Source: JADHLJ01 sp038146985 (GTDB lineage: Bacteria > Pseudomonadota > Alphaproteobacteria > Thalassobaculales > Thalassobaculaceae). Taken from it: a stretch of DNA of 64,000 nt. The stretch spans positions 1 to 64,000 of the forward strand of contig JAYQSQ010000013.1 in NCBI GenBank assembly GCA_038146985.1, read 5' to 3'. Made by a program: the position numbers and the translations under genes. Below the pieces are notes generated by a model, which saw only the letters and a list, made by a program, of their open reading frames with translations, ran no database searches and was not told the origin of the DNA. Numbering within the stretch: the first letter of the stretch is position 1; each line of letters begins with the position of its first letter. Below, piece by piece: positions 34,185 through 42,493 of this stretch.

Positions 34185-34778
34185 TCAGTTGTTCGAATAG
34201 AGCTCGGCGTCGTGTGGCTCGTGTGCCTCAAATCTCTGCGGCATCAGCATATGAAGAAGCTGAATGTAGATACGCAGGGATATCAAGATGTACCCCAGCG
34301 GAATCGCCGCGCCTGCGGGCCATGTCTTGAAGTAGGGCGGAGACATGGTGACGTCGTCATATTCGATCATCAGCATGGTGTTCTTCAGGCTGAAATAACC
34401 AATGACGGCACAGATACACAGGCTTAACACGAGCGTGACTACGGAGAGCACCCGCCTCGTCTGTTCCGGCAACAAGTCGGTCAGCAGGTCCATCCCCACA
34501 TGCCCGTGAGTGGCTTGGGTATAGGACAACGCCAGAAAAACAATCACCGGCATCATCAACTCGGCCAGTTCCAGATGCCCGGGAAGAGGCGAGTTGAACA
34601 GGTACCGCATCACCACTTCGGCACCGACATAGAAAGCCACGAACAGAATTGAGAGGACCGAGCCCGAAACGAGAATGTACTCGAGGATGCGCAAGCAAGG
34701 TCCAACAAAGCGGAAAACCATGGTCGTCACCGCCGCTACGGCGATGACGACCAGCAACAGTATCAGAAGCTCGTGCAC
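34185..34778 (-). CDS. dctQ: TRAP transporter small permease (DctQ)
   Basis: The protein, about 197 residues from GTG 34778, has four main hydrophobic segments and the NSPLPGHLELAELMMP and HVGMDLL features of DctQ proteins, which bridge the binding protein and the large permease. The frame stays open to 34844 within dctP; the GTG with a GGAAAG site just after the dctP stop is the better start. Confidence 0.85.
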   Translation of the reverse strand: MHELLILLLVVIAVAAVTTMVFRFVGPCLRILEYILVSGSVLSILFVAFYVGAEVVMRYLFNSPLPGHLELAELMMPVIVFLALSYTQATHGHVGMDLLTDLLPEQTRRVLSVVTLVLSLCICAVIGYFSLKNTMLMIEYDDVTMSPPYFKTWPAGAAIPLGYILISLRIYIQLLHMLMPQRFEAHEPHDAELYSNN

Positions 34779-34797
34779 GATGTTGCGCTTTCCGAGC

Positions 34798-35835
34798 TTA
34801 CTTGTATTTCGCGACTTCGGATTTGATGAAGTCCAACATCTCACGGCCCGGACGGCCTTCGTCTTCCTGGGTCTTCACCCATTCTTCCCAGATGTCGTTC
34901 GCGCCCGCGGCAAGCTTGGCCCGCTCCTCGGCGGAGAACTTGGCGACCTTGAGCTTCTCGTGGAAGATCGGGATCCACTTGTCGTCCGCGGCCTTATACG
35001 CCTTCAGCAAGGCATCCGCGGCGAGTTGCTGCGCCGCGGGGAGCTTGTCCTGCAGGTCTTTCGGCAGCGCGTCCCAAGCGTCCTGGCTGACGCCGATGAA
35101 GCACATGAAGCCGCTCATCGCCATGCCCTCGGTCACGAACTTGGAGACCTCGTAGAGCTTGTAGGCGCCGAAAGTGTAGGAATACGGGAAGCCGAAGCTG
35201 TCGATCGTGCCACGCTCAAGCGCGGTGTAGCCTTCCGGCGCCGTCACCATGGTCGGCACCGCGCCGAACGCCTGCAGGGCCTTCGCGTTCAGGCCGGAAA
35301 TCCGCATCTTGACGCCGTCCATGTCGGCGGTGTTCCGAATTTCCTTGTTCCCCATGAACTCGTAGGGCGGCAGGAAGGTCGGGCCGAAGAACTTCACGTT
35401 CCAACGGTCCCGCAACTCACTGACGATCAGCGGGTGGGCATAGACCGCAAGGTCGACCTTGGCCCGGTCAGAGGTCTTGCTGGGGGCGAGGAACGGCAGT
35501 TCCATGCCGGAAAGCAGCGGCATCTTGTTCGGATAATATCCGGCGCACATGAGGCCGCCTTCGTAACCGCCGGTCTTGATGGACTCCGGCGTTTGACGCT
35601 GCGGGCCGAGCGCCGCGCCATAGGCGAGCTTCAGTTCGAACTTGCCGCCGGATTCCTTCTTGTAGAACTCGGCCATCGCCTCAATGCCCTTGGTCACCGC
35701 ACGCGGAGGACCGAAGATATTGATGTTCCAAACGATATCCTGCGCGGCGGCGACCGCCGGCGTTCCCGTCACAGCAGCGGCGAAAGCCGCGGCGGCAACC
35801 GCGGAGAGTCCAAGCTTCTTGCCGATAACAGCCAT
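34798..35835 (-). CDS. dctP: TRAP transporter substrate-binding protein (DctP)
   Basis: The 345-residue protein has a signal peptide of about 32 residues ending AVAAAQD and the DctP-type extracytoplasmic fold. A carboxylate-binding arginine is likely in MDGVKMRISG, as in other members. Ligand unknown; an organic acid is probable. It is the first gene of the transporter operon, with an AGGGAGG ribosome binding site. Confidence 0.9.
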   Translation of the reverse strand: MAVIGKKLGLSAVAAAAFAAAVTGTPAVAAAQDIVWNINIFGPPRAVTKGIEAMAEFYKKESGGKFELKLAYGAALGPQRQTPESIKTGGYEGGLMCAGYYPNKMPLLSGMELPFLAPSKTSDRAKVDLAVYAHPLIVSELRDRWNVKFFGPTFLPPYEFMGNKEIRNTADMDGVKMRISGLNAKALQAFGAVPTMVTAPEGYTALERGTIDSFGFPYSYTFGAYKLYEVSKFVTEGMAMSGFMCFIGVSQDAWDALPKDLQDKLPAAQQLAADALLKAYKAADDKWIPIFHEKLKVAKFSAEERAKLAAGANDIWEEWVKTQEDEGRPGREMLDFIKSEVAKYK

Positions 35836-35854
35836 TTTCCTGCCTCCCTATGTT

Positions 35855-35873
35855 GTTCCGTTCAATGCGGAAC
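35855..35873. promoter_or_regulatory. Operator-like inverted repeat upstream of the TRAP operon
   Basis: GTTCCG (35855-35860) and CGGAAC (35868-35873) form a perfect 6-bp repeat with a 7-base spacer 20-38 bases before the dctP start. The placement would suit a repressor site controlling the transporter. No regulator gene is next to it. The rest of the 263-base gap to 36098 shows nothing firm. Confidence 0.4.
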
Positions 35874-36098
35874 GACGATTTATTCTTTTCATCATACCCG
35901 GAGCCCTCGCATTGACGAGATACCGGATACGTCCCGCCGGGCTATACAGGATAAACCGCCCCCAAACAAGAATCCTTAACGTAAAGCCTGCGTTACCTCC
36001 GGGTTTCGCGGCTGTTAAAGGCCGGTCCTTGACCATAGCCTTGCAAGCCTTCACGGTTTTCCACTCGAGAACACAAGGGACGTTCTGGGAGGCGAGCC

Positions 36099-37100
36099 TT
36101 GGCCGCGAAATCCGCTTCGTCTGGAAAGAGTGTATTGGCATGCCTTGGGTTGGTGGTTGGATTGATCTGCGCTTTCACCAGCGCGGGGTCCAGCCAGGCG
36201 CAATCACCGCTGCGGACCTGGGCCGACACGCCGGCCCGCACTGCCATCATCGCCTTCGTCGAGCGCGTAACGACGCCCGGCAGTCCCGCCTTCGTCCCAC
36301 CGGAGGAGCGGATCGCGACTTTCGGCATGGATGGCACGGTGATCGCCGAGAAACCGGTCAACATCGAAAAACTCATCGCCATGGCGCAGGTCTGCGTGCT
36401 CGGCACCAATGAGCCGCAGCGCAAGGACTGGCCTCCATTCAGACAGGCCTGCGCGGCAGATCACGGCCATTTTCCCGGCCTCACGGGCAGCCAGACATTA
36501 CGGGATCTCCTTTCCGGACAGACAGAGGCCGCCTACCGGAAATACGTCGGGAGCTATCTGAAGCTCGCAAGGCATCCGGAACTGAACCGGAAAGTTGGTG
36601 ATCTGGTCTACGCGCCCATGCAGGAGCTTGCCCGCTACCTCCAGGAGAACGGGTTTCGTCTTTTCCTGGTTTCCGGATCGACCCAGCCTCTGGTTCGTGA
36701 AATCGCCGCGCGCCATTTCAGCCTCCCCGGCGGCCACGGGATCGGCGCCGAATGGCCTCTGGAATTCGTAGCCGAGCCCGGGCCGAGAAGCGAGCCGGTA
36801 TTCCGATGGAAGCCGGGCAGCCGCAACCTGCCCAGCGTCTACGGAGCCGGCAAGGCATTGGCGATCCTCCGCCAGATCGGACGCCCGCCGATCTTCGCCG
36901 CCGGCAACACCATGGGCGATCTGGAAATGCTTCAATTCGCCACCAAGCGCCGAGGACCCGGGATAGGGATCGTCATCGTTCACGACGACGCCGAGCGGGA
37001 ATACGCCTATTCCGATCAGAGATTCGAGGCGGCGGCCGAGCGGAACGGCTGGACCCTGGTCAGCATGAAGAAAGACTTCAGGGTCGTTTTCGCGGATTGA
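36099..37100 (+). CDS. HAD-like exported protein lacking the nucleophile aspartate
   Basis: The 333-residue protein has a signal peptide of about 35 residues (ending SSQAQ) and a HAD-phosphatase fold: motif II is LVSGSTQ and motif IV GNTMGDLEM. Motif I, normally DxDGT, reads GMDGT with Gly76 in place of the nucleophile. The codon is GGC (36324-36326), one transition from GAC. The start is TTG 36099 with a GGGAGG site. As read the protein should not form the phospho-enzyme. It is either a binding protein or carries a point error. Confidence 0.8.
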   Translation: MAAKSASSGKSVLACLGLVVGLICAFTSAGSSQAQSPLRTWADTPARTAIIAFVERVTTPGSPAFVPPEERIATFGMDGTVIAEKPVNIEKLIAMAQVCVLGTNEPQRKDWPPFRQACAADHGHFPGLTGSQTLRDLLSGQTEAAYRKYVGSYLKLARHPELNRKVGDLVYAPMQELARYLQENGFRLFLVSGSTQPLVREIAARHFSLPGGHGIGAEWPLEFVAEPGPRSEPVFRWKPGSRNLPSVYGAGKALAILRQIGRPPIFAAGNTMGDLEMLQFATKRRGPGIGIVIVHDDAEREYAYSDQRFEAAAERNGWTLVSMKKDFRVVFAD

Positions 37101-37119
37101 GCCAAAGCCCAAGGCGAGG

Positions 37120-37974
37120 TCAGCCGAGATTGAAACCCTTACGGGTAAGATAGGCCGCCAGTTGCTGGCGCTCGGTGGTCGACACCTGGCGCGCCTTGTC
37201 CTCGGACCAGCCGTAAAACGGCGCATTTCCATAGGCATCGACACGACGCTGCTTTTCCGGCGGGATCGAAAACCGAGCATCGCGGCGCTTGTCATAGGCA
37301 TCGATCTCGGCTTCGAGGTTCGAATCGTCATAGCGGTCGACATGCACATTGACCGCGGGATGCAGGCGCATGCTGACATACCCCTCGCCGGCCGGATAAC
37401 CGGCGGTCATGCCGGCAAGTGGGAAAACATGATCCGGCAGTTCGACGATTTCGGCGATCCGGTCGATATGGTTCCGCACCACGCTGATCGGACAGCAGCC
37501 GAGACCCACCGCCTCGGCGGCCCGGATAAAGTTCATCAACACGATGCTGGCATCCGAGGCCGCGTTCAGGAAAGCGTCGAGATGATCGTTCGCGAAAGGC
37601 TTGCCGCGCATCTCGCAGATCCGGCGGATTCGCCGGCTGTCGCCGAGGAAGATCATCATCACCGGACAGGTGCCGATCCAGGGCATCGCCGGCATCAGTT
37701 CGGCAATCGCCCTGCGTTTTTCGGCGTCCTTGATGATCACCACGGCGCCCTGCTGGAGATCGGACTTCGCCGGTGCCGAAAACGCGGCGGCCAGAAGGAC
37801 CTCCAGCAACTCGTCGGATACCGGCTGGTCGGTGAAGCGGCGATGGGTCCGATGCGACAGGATGCTGGCCAACTCGCCCTCGGCCGGCATCCCGGCACCG
37901 GCGCCGCTGGAAATTCCGTAACGGTGTTCGATCAGGTCGGCGATCGTCTTGCCAGCGGCTCTGTCGGTGGTCAT
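37120..37974 (-). CDS. Nitroreductase-family oxidoreductase
   Basis: The 284-residue protein has the FMN-dependent nitroreductase fold. An SHRTHRRF segment near residue 40 binds the FMN phosphate, and a central AAEAVGLGCCPI region and the MTAGYPAGEGYVSMR motif follow. The last resembles NfsA-type enzymes. It reduces nitro compounds or quinones with NAD(P)H. It is convergent with the HAD gene. Confidence 0.87.
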   Translation of the reverse strand: MTTDRAAGKTIADLIEHRYGISSGAGAGMPAEGELASILSHRTHRRFTDQPVSDELLEVLLAAAFSAPAKSDLQQGAVVIIKDAEKRRAIAELMPAMPWIGTCPVMMIFLGDSRRIRRICEMRGKPFANDHLDAFLNAASDASIVLMNFIRAAEAVGLGCCPISVVRNHIDRIAEIVELPDHVFPLAGMTAGYPAGEGYVSMRLHPAVNVHVDRYDDSNLEAEIDAYDKRRDARFSIPPEKQRRVDAYGNAPFYGWSEDKARQVSTTERQQLAAYLTRKGFNLG

Positions 37975-38043
37975 GGCGCCCTCGCGTGGTCACGGTCGGG
38001 CCATAGTGCCCGCAAGGTCTCCGCCTCGGCAAGGCCGCGCCGG

Positions 38044-39234
38044 CTAGAGCCCGATCAGCGAGGCGAGGCTCTCGATCTGGGTCTTCCACGAGAGCGCCGC
38101 CATCTGATCGGCGCCGGCGTTGCCGATGGTCCGGGCCGTCTCGCGATCCGTGTATACGACTTCCAGTGCCTCGATGATTTCGTCGATATCGCTTTCGCCC
38201 CAGCCTTGGGTGGAAAGGCCGGGATGGGCGGCGTCCACCAGGCTTTGTTGGCGAAGCGGGAGGCAGGCGCCGTCCGCGAGGATGTCGAGATGGCCCGAAT
38301 TCGCGGACAGAATGCACGGCACGCCGCAGGCCATCGCCTGCATGGCCACCATATTCGTGCCGCCCTCGCAGCGGTTCGGGAACAATGCGACATCAGCCTC
38401 GCGCATGACCTGTGGCAGGATCCAGTTCTCCACCGTCGGCAGCATCCGCACCGCGTCGGCCGGCAATCCGGCATCTGCAATCATGCCCGTCCAATCGACT
38501 CCGGCGGCGCTCACCCGGTCCGCCATGCGCGGGTGGTACGGCGACCGGTTCAGCAGCTCGACGAATAACCCGCTCAGCATGGGATTGTCCCACAAGCAGA
38601 TCAGCAGGGTTTCCGGATGCCGCTTGCGGAACCGCTTGACCGCCTCCAGGACGATGTCCTGTCCCTTGCGGAACTCGAGCTTGCCGCCGGAAAAGATCAC
38701 GAACCGGTCCTTCAGATATCCCCGCTTCGGCGCCGGATGAAACAAGGCCGGATCGATCCCCTGGAGGCAGGTTTCCGCCTTCTCCACACCCCGGTGCCGC
38801 AGCACATCCCGCGCCCAGGTCGAACCGGCGGTCAGCGTATCGAAAGCGTTGAAGATCTCCGCCGCCTTCGGCGAAATCTCAGAGTTTTCAAGAAAAACCA
38901 GGCCATGAGTCCGCGAACCGAGGTAGTGAAAGTCGGGATGCACGAACTGGCGCGCGGCATTGTTGCCCAGGGCGGCGAGGACCGGAATCTTCATGTTGAC
39001 CCTGGAACCGGGAGCCATGCGGGTCCGCATGGCGCGGATCGCTTCACGGTTGGTTGCCCAGATGTCTTCCAACATTCCTCGCTCCACCGGGTCACCCTTG
39101 TAATTCAGAATGTCCGAGAGCAGGACCGGCGTCGCCCGGCCCGACAGCGTGAGCTGAACCGCGATCTGGAGTCCGAACAGCCCCCAGCCAAAATTCGGCC
39201 CGACTTGCCAGGAGATTGCGACTTCGGGTGCCAT
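38044..39234 (-). CDS. Glycosyltransferase family 1 (GT-B fold)
   Basis: The 396-residue protein has a C-terminal GT-B domain: FVIFSGGKLEFRKGQD begins the nucleotide-sugar domain, and PNRCEGGTNMVAMQAMACG followed by SANSGHLDIL forms the donor-binding EX7E-type region. The N-terminal half is divergent. No other glycan genes are adjacent, so acceptor and product are unknown. Confidence 0.83.
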   Translation of the reverse strand: MAPEVAISWQVGPNFGWGLFGLQIAVQLTLSGRATPVLLSDILNYKGDPVERGMLEDIWATNREAIRAMRTRMAPGSRVNMKIPVLAALGNNAARQFVHPDFHYLGSRTHGLVFLENSEISPKAAEIFNAFDTLTAGSTWARDVLRHRGVEKAETCLQGIDPALFHPAPKRGYLKDRFVIFSGGKLEFRKGQDIVLEAVKRFRKRHPETLLICLWDNPMLSGLFVELLNRSPYHPRMADRVSAAGVDWTGMIADAGLPADAVRMLPTVENWILPQVMREADVALFPNRCEGGTNMVAMQAMACGVPCILSANSGHLDILADGACLPLRQQSLVDAAHPGLSTQGWGESDIDEIIEALEVVYTDRETARTIGNAGADQMAALSWKTQIESLASLIGL

Positions 39235-39382
39235 CGGCGGGTTCCTTCGTGTACCGGGGCGTTTTATCGCGCCGTCCGCGAGGCTTCCAGTCCCGTCTGA
39301 ACCAGAGCCGGCAAGCGTTATACGGGGCTTTCCGGCGGCGCGCCGGCTGCTATAACGATGCCTAAGCCAATTTCATCCGGGA

Positions 39383-40315
39383 ATGAAAGACATGAAGATC
39401 GCGATAATCGGTTGCGGGGCCATGGGGTCGGTTTATGCCGCTTTGCTGGCCGACGCCGGTAACGAGGTTTGGGCCATCGATACCTGGCGCGAGCATGTTG
39501 ACGCGATGAACACCAAGGGGCTGCGGGTCGAAGGCGCCAGCGGCGACCGCACGGTTCGTCTCAACGCAACGACCAATGCCGCGGATGCCGGAGAATGCGA
39601 GCTGATCATCGTCGCCACCAAGGCCAGCGGTGTCGCGTCCGCCGCCCAGGCCGCCAAGGGAATTGCCGGGCCGGACAGCGTGATCCTGACGATCCAGAAC
39701 GGACTTGGTGCCGCCGACCGGATCGCCCAGTCCATCGATACCAGCCAGGTCATGATCGGTGTCGTCGGCGGTTTCGGCGCCTCGATGAAAGGCCCGGGCC
39801 ACGCGCATCACAACGGCATGCAACTGGTCCGCATCGGCGAGATGAACGGCGGTGTCACCCCGCGCCTCGAGAAAGTCGTCGACGCTTGGGCCGGCGCTGG
39901 ATTCACCGCCAAGGGATATCCGGACATCCATCAGATGATCTGGGAAAAGTTCATCTGCAACGTGACCTATAGCGGGCCGTGCGCATTGATGAACCTGACA
40001 ATCGGCGGCATCCAGGGCAACCCGGCGGCGTGGTCGATCTCACTTGCCTGCGCGCGCGAGGCGGATGCCGTCGCCCGTGCCCAGGGCATCAAGCTCGGCT
40101 TCGATGATGTCGACAAATACGTTTACGATTTCGGCGCGGCGATGCCGGGCGCGCGCCCGTCGATGCTGCTCGACCACATGGCGTCCCGCCAGTCGGAGAT
40201 CGATGCGATCAACGGCGCCGTTTCGGTGGAAGCCGCCAAGGTCGCCATGACCGCGCCGGTCAACGAGACCGTTTCCCAGCTTATCCGCGGCAAGGAATCC
40301 GCCTTTACCGGCTAG
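39383..40315 (+). CDS. 2-dehydropantoate 2-reductase family protein
   Basis: The 310-residue protein begins with IAIIGCGAMGSVYAALL (NADPH Rossmann motif) and holds the family's catalytic lysine in IWEKFICNVTYS and the conserved SEIDAINGAV near the C-terminus. It could be PanE, reducing ketopantoate for coenzyme A synthesis, but many paralogues act on other ketoacids and no pan gene is nearby. ATG 39392 is a possible alternative start better spaced from CGGGA. Confidence 0.88.
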   Translation: MKDMKIAIIGCGAMGSVYAALLADAGNEVWAIDTWREHVDAMNTKGLRVEGASGDRTVRLNATTNAADAGECELIIVATKASGVASAAQAAKGIAGPDSVILTIQNGLGAADRIAQSIDTSQVMIGVVGGFGASMKGPGHAHHNGMQLVRIGEMNGGVTPRLEKVVDAWAGAGFTAKGYPDIHQMIWEKFICNVTYSGPCALMNLTIGGIQGNPAAWSISLACAREADAVARAQGIKLGFDDVDKYVYDFGAAMPGARPSMLLDHMASRQSEIDAINGAVSVEAAKVAMTAPVNETVSQLIRGKESAFTG

Positions 40316-40357
40316 AGTCCGGCCCGGGGGCGGATAATTAGCGCTTGTCTCGCACGC

Positions 40358-40376
40358 TCAAATAGATCTAATTTGA
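40358..40376. promoter_or_regulatory. TCAAAT-N7-ATTTGA inverted repeat
   Basis: A perfect 6-bp inverted repeat centred on AGATCT, with an extra half site (TTCAAAT) near 40399-40405, lies in the AT-rich part of the gap upstream of the amidohydrolase leader. It is a likely regulator or promoter region. The regulator is unknown. Confidence 0.45.
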
Positions 40377-40420
40377 ACCAAATCTCATCGGGACTTGATT
40401 CAAATTCTGTCTGGGTTACG

Positions 40421-40541
40421 GCGGAGAAGCCGATTCTCCCACGACCCTGTTTCTCCGCTGTGAGACGCGGCGCCGGGTGAAAGTCCGGCGCCGCGTCGCT
40501 ATTCTGGGCTCCGGGCCGATTTCCGGCCAGCGGAGAGGATA
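40421..40541 (+). promoter_or_regulatory. Three-hairpin structured leader; last hairpin covers the ribosome binding site
   Basis: Hairpin 1 pairs GCGGAGAA (40421-40428) with TTCTCCGC (40451-40458); GAGAA can instead pair with TTCTC at 40434-40438. Hairpin 2 is a perfect 13-bp stem (40464-40476 with 40485-40497) with loop GTGAAAGT and no T-run. Hairpin 3 pairs CTCCGGGCC (40509-40517) with GGCC (40525-40528) and CGGAG (40531-40535), which buries most of the GGAGAGG ribosome binding site (40532-40538) of the ATG at 40542. Mutually exclusive pairings followed by a masked start is the layout of a cis-regulatory RNA. I do not recognise the class. Confidence 0.5.
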
Positions 40542-41975
40542 ATGAGCGAGATCCTGATTACCGGCGGAACGGTGGTGACCATGGACGCCGGCCGTACCGT
40601 CATCGACGACGGAGCGGTGCTGATCCGCGGAGACCGGATCGCCGGTGTCGGGACACGCCGCGCCATCACTGAAGTCACGGACGATGCGAGCCTTATCGAT
40701 GCCGCGGGAATGCTGGTCCTGCCCGGGCTTATCGACTGCCACGGCCATGCCGGCCATGGCCTGGTCAAAACCCTCGGCGGCGGCCGGGGCGATCTTTGGT
40801 TCAATGCCTGCCGCGAAATCTATACAATCGGGTCGACGCCGGACTTCTGGAACGCCGAGGCTAGGCTCTCCGCCCTTGAGCGGATCAAGGCAGGGGTGAC
40901 GACCGGCGTCTCGTATCTCGGCGGCGGCGACAGCATTTCACGCACCGATGAGCCGGACAGCGCCGCGGCGCATTGCGCCGCCATCGACGCGACGGGTGCT
41001 CGCGCCGTGGTCGCGGTCGGTCCGAACCGTCCACCCTTTCCCTGGACCTATGCGCGCCATGCGGATGGCAGGGTGGAACCTTTCTCCGTGAGCTTCGAGC
41101 GCCAACTGGACGTCAGCGAGGCCATCGTCGGCCAATGGCGGGGCGGCGCGGATGGACGGGTCGATATCGACCTGACCTGCCCGGTTCACCACCCCGAACG
41201 CGCCCTGCCCGATGGCGTCCGGATCGAGGAGGTTCGCGACCAGACCCTTGCCACCCGGGATCTGGCGCGCCGGCTGGGTGTCCGCTTCACCCAGGACGGT
41301 CACCGCGACGGCAGTATCGAGGCGGCGCACGACTGGGGTCTGCTCGGCTCGGATACCTACCTCTCGCACTGCGTCGACATCACCCAGCGTGAGATTGCGA
41401 TCTGCGCCGAGACCGATACGCGGGTGGTCCACAATCCAAGCGCCGTCGCCTCGATCCGGGGACGCTGTCCGGTGCCGGAACTGCTGGACGCCGGGGTGAC
41501 CGTCGCGATCGGATCGGATGGTGCGGCGCCCGACCGCAGCTTTGACCAGTTCCGCCACATGCAGCAATGCATGCATTACCATCGCCGCCACTTCAGGGAC
41601 GATCAGGTCATGCCGCCGGGAAAGGTGCTGGAGATGGTGACCATCGACGCCGCCAGGACCTTGGGCCGCGCGCAGGATCTCGGATCCCTGGAAGCCGGGA
41701 AGAAGGCCGATATCGTGCTGCTCGACCTCCGCAAGCCGCATCTGGCGCCGGCCAACATGCCGCTCTACCGCGCGACCTGCTTCGCCAATGGTGGCGATAT
41801 CGATACCACAATCATCGACGGACGCGTCGTCATGCGGGGCAGGCGGGTCTTGACCGCCAACGAGGACGAGATCCTGGATGCCGCGAACCGCGAGGCCGCG
41901 CTGGCAATCGAGCGGTGCGGGCTGGCAAGCCTGCTGGAGACGCCCGATGGGTTCTGGGGCCGCAGCCGCTATTAG
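40542..41975 (+). CDS. Amidohydrolase, cytosine/guanine-deaminase-like
   Basis: The 477-residue protein has the metal-dependent TIM-barrel of the amidohydrolase superfamily: DCHGHAGHG (HxH-type site), DGHRDGS, SHCVDI and the terminal SDGAAPDRS metal aspartate. The layout resembles ATZ/TRZ and S-adenosylhomocysteine or guanine deaminases. It likely deaminates or dechlorinates a ring compound; the substrate is unknown. It is preceded by the structured leader and ends overlapping the convergent macro-domain gene. Confidence 0.87.
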   Translation: MSEILITGGTVVTMDAGRTVIDDGAVLIRGDRIAGVGTRRAITEVTDDASLIDAAGMLVLPGLIDCHGHAGHGLVKTLGGGRGDLWFNACREIYTIGSTPDFWNAEARLSALERIKAGVTTGVSYLGGGDSISRTDEPDSAAAHCAAIDATGARAVVAVGPNRPPFPWTYARHADGRVEPFSVSFERQLDVSEAIVGQWRGGADGRVDIDLTCPVHHPERALPDGVRIEEVRDQTLATRDLARRLGVRFTQDGHRDGSIEAAHDWGLLGSDTYLSHCVDITQREIAICAETDTRVVHNPSAVASIRGRCPVPELLDAGVTVAIGSDGAAPDRSFDQFRHMQQCMHYHRRHFRDDQVMPPGKVLEMVTIDAARTLGRAQDLGSLEAGKKADIVLLDLRKPHLAPANMPLYRATCFANGGDIDTTIIDGRVVMRGRRVLTANEDEILDAANREAALAIERCGLASLLETPDGFWGRSRY

Positions 41976-42493
41976 AGCGCCCGGTCCAGCGCCAGGCGAT
42001 AAAGCCCTGCGGCCTCGGCGCTGAAGCAGCAGAACACGACCCGATCTGGTGCCTCGGACCTGGATATCGCCAAGGTTTCCCGGACCACCGACACGGCGAT
42101 CTCGGTCGCCGCGTCCAGTGGATAGCCGTATACACCGGTGCTGATCGCCGGAAAGGCGATCGACTGCAAGCCGTGCCGTGCCGCCAGGCCCATGCTTTGG
42201 CGGTAACAGGAGGCCAGCAATGCCGGCTCGCCGTGCCCGCCGCCTCTCCAGATCGGGCCGACCGTGTGTATGACGTGGCGCGCCGCCAGATTGTGGCCGG
42301 ACGTGATCCGCGCTTCACCGGTTGGACAGCCACCGAGCCGCCGGCATTCTTCAAGCAGGCCGGGCCCGGCGGCCCGATGGATCGCGCCGTCCACGCCGCC
42401 GCCGCCCAGCAGGGATTCGTTCGCCGCATTGACGATCGCATCCATCGTCAGCCCGGTGATGTCGCCCTCGACGACCTCGAATATCCCGGTCAT
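41972..42493 (-). CDS. Macro-domain ADP-ribose/O-acetyl-ADP-ribose deacetylase-like protein
   Basis: The 173-residue protein is a single macro domain of the MacroD/YmdB type: GDITGLTMDAIVNAANESL, GGGGVDGAIHRAAG (ligand loop 1) and the PAISTGVYGYP loop 2. It binds ADP-ribose and may remove it from proteins or hydrolyse O-acetyl-ADP-ribose. Its ATG overlaps the stop of the ampG-like gene by four bases (42490-42493). Confidence 0.93.
   Translation of the reverse strand: MTGIFEVVEGDITGLTMDAIVNAANESLLGGGGVDGAIHRAAGPGLLEECRRLGGCPTGEARITSGHNLAARHVIHTVGPIWRGGGHGEPALLASCYRQSMGLAARHGLQSIAFPAISTGVYGYPLDAATEIAVSVVRETLAISRSEAPDRVVFCCFSAEAAGLYRLALDRAL

Noticed and set aside
40441..40458. Guanidine-type mini-ykkC riboswitch, suggested by an ACGA within CCCACGACCC.
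   Set aside because: That class needs two hairpins each with an ACGR loop. Here ACGA is not in a hairpin loop and occurs once.
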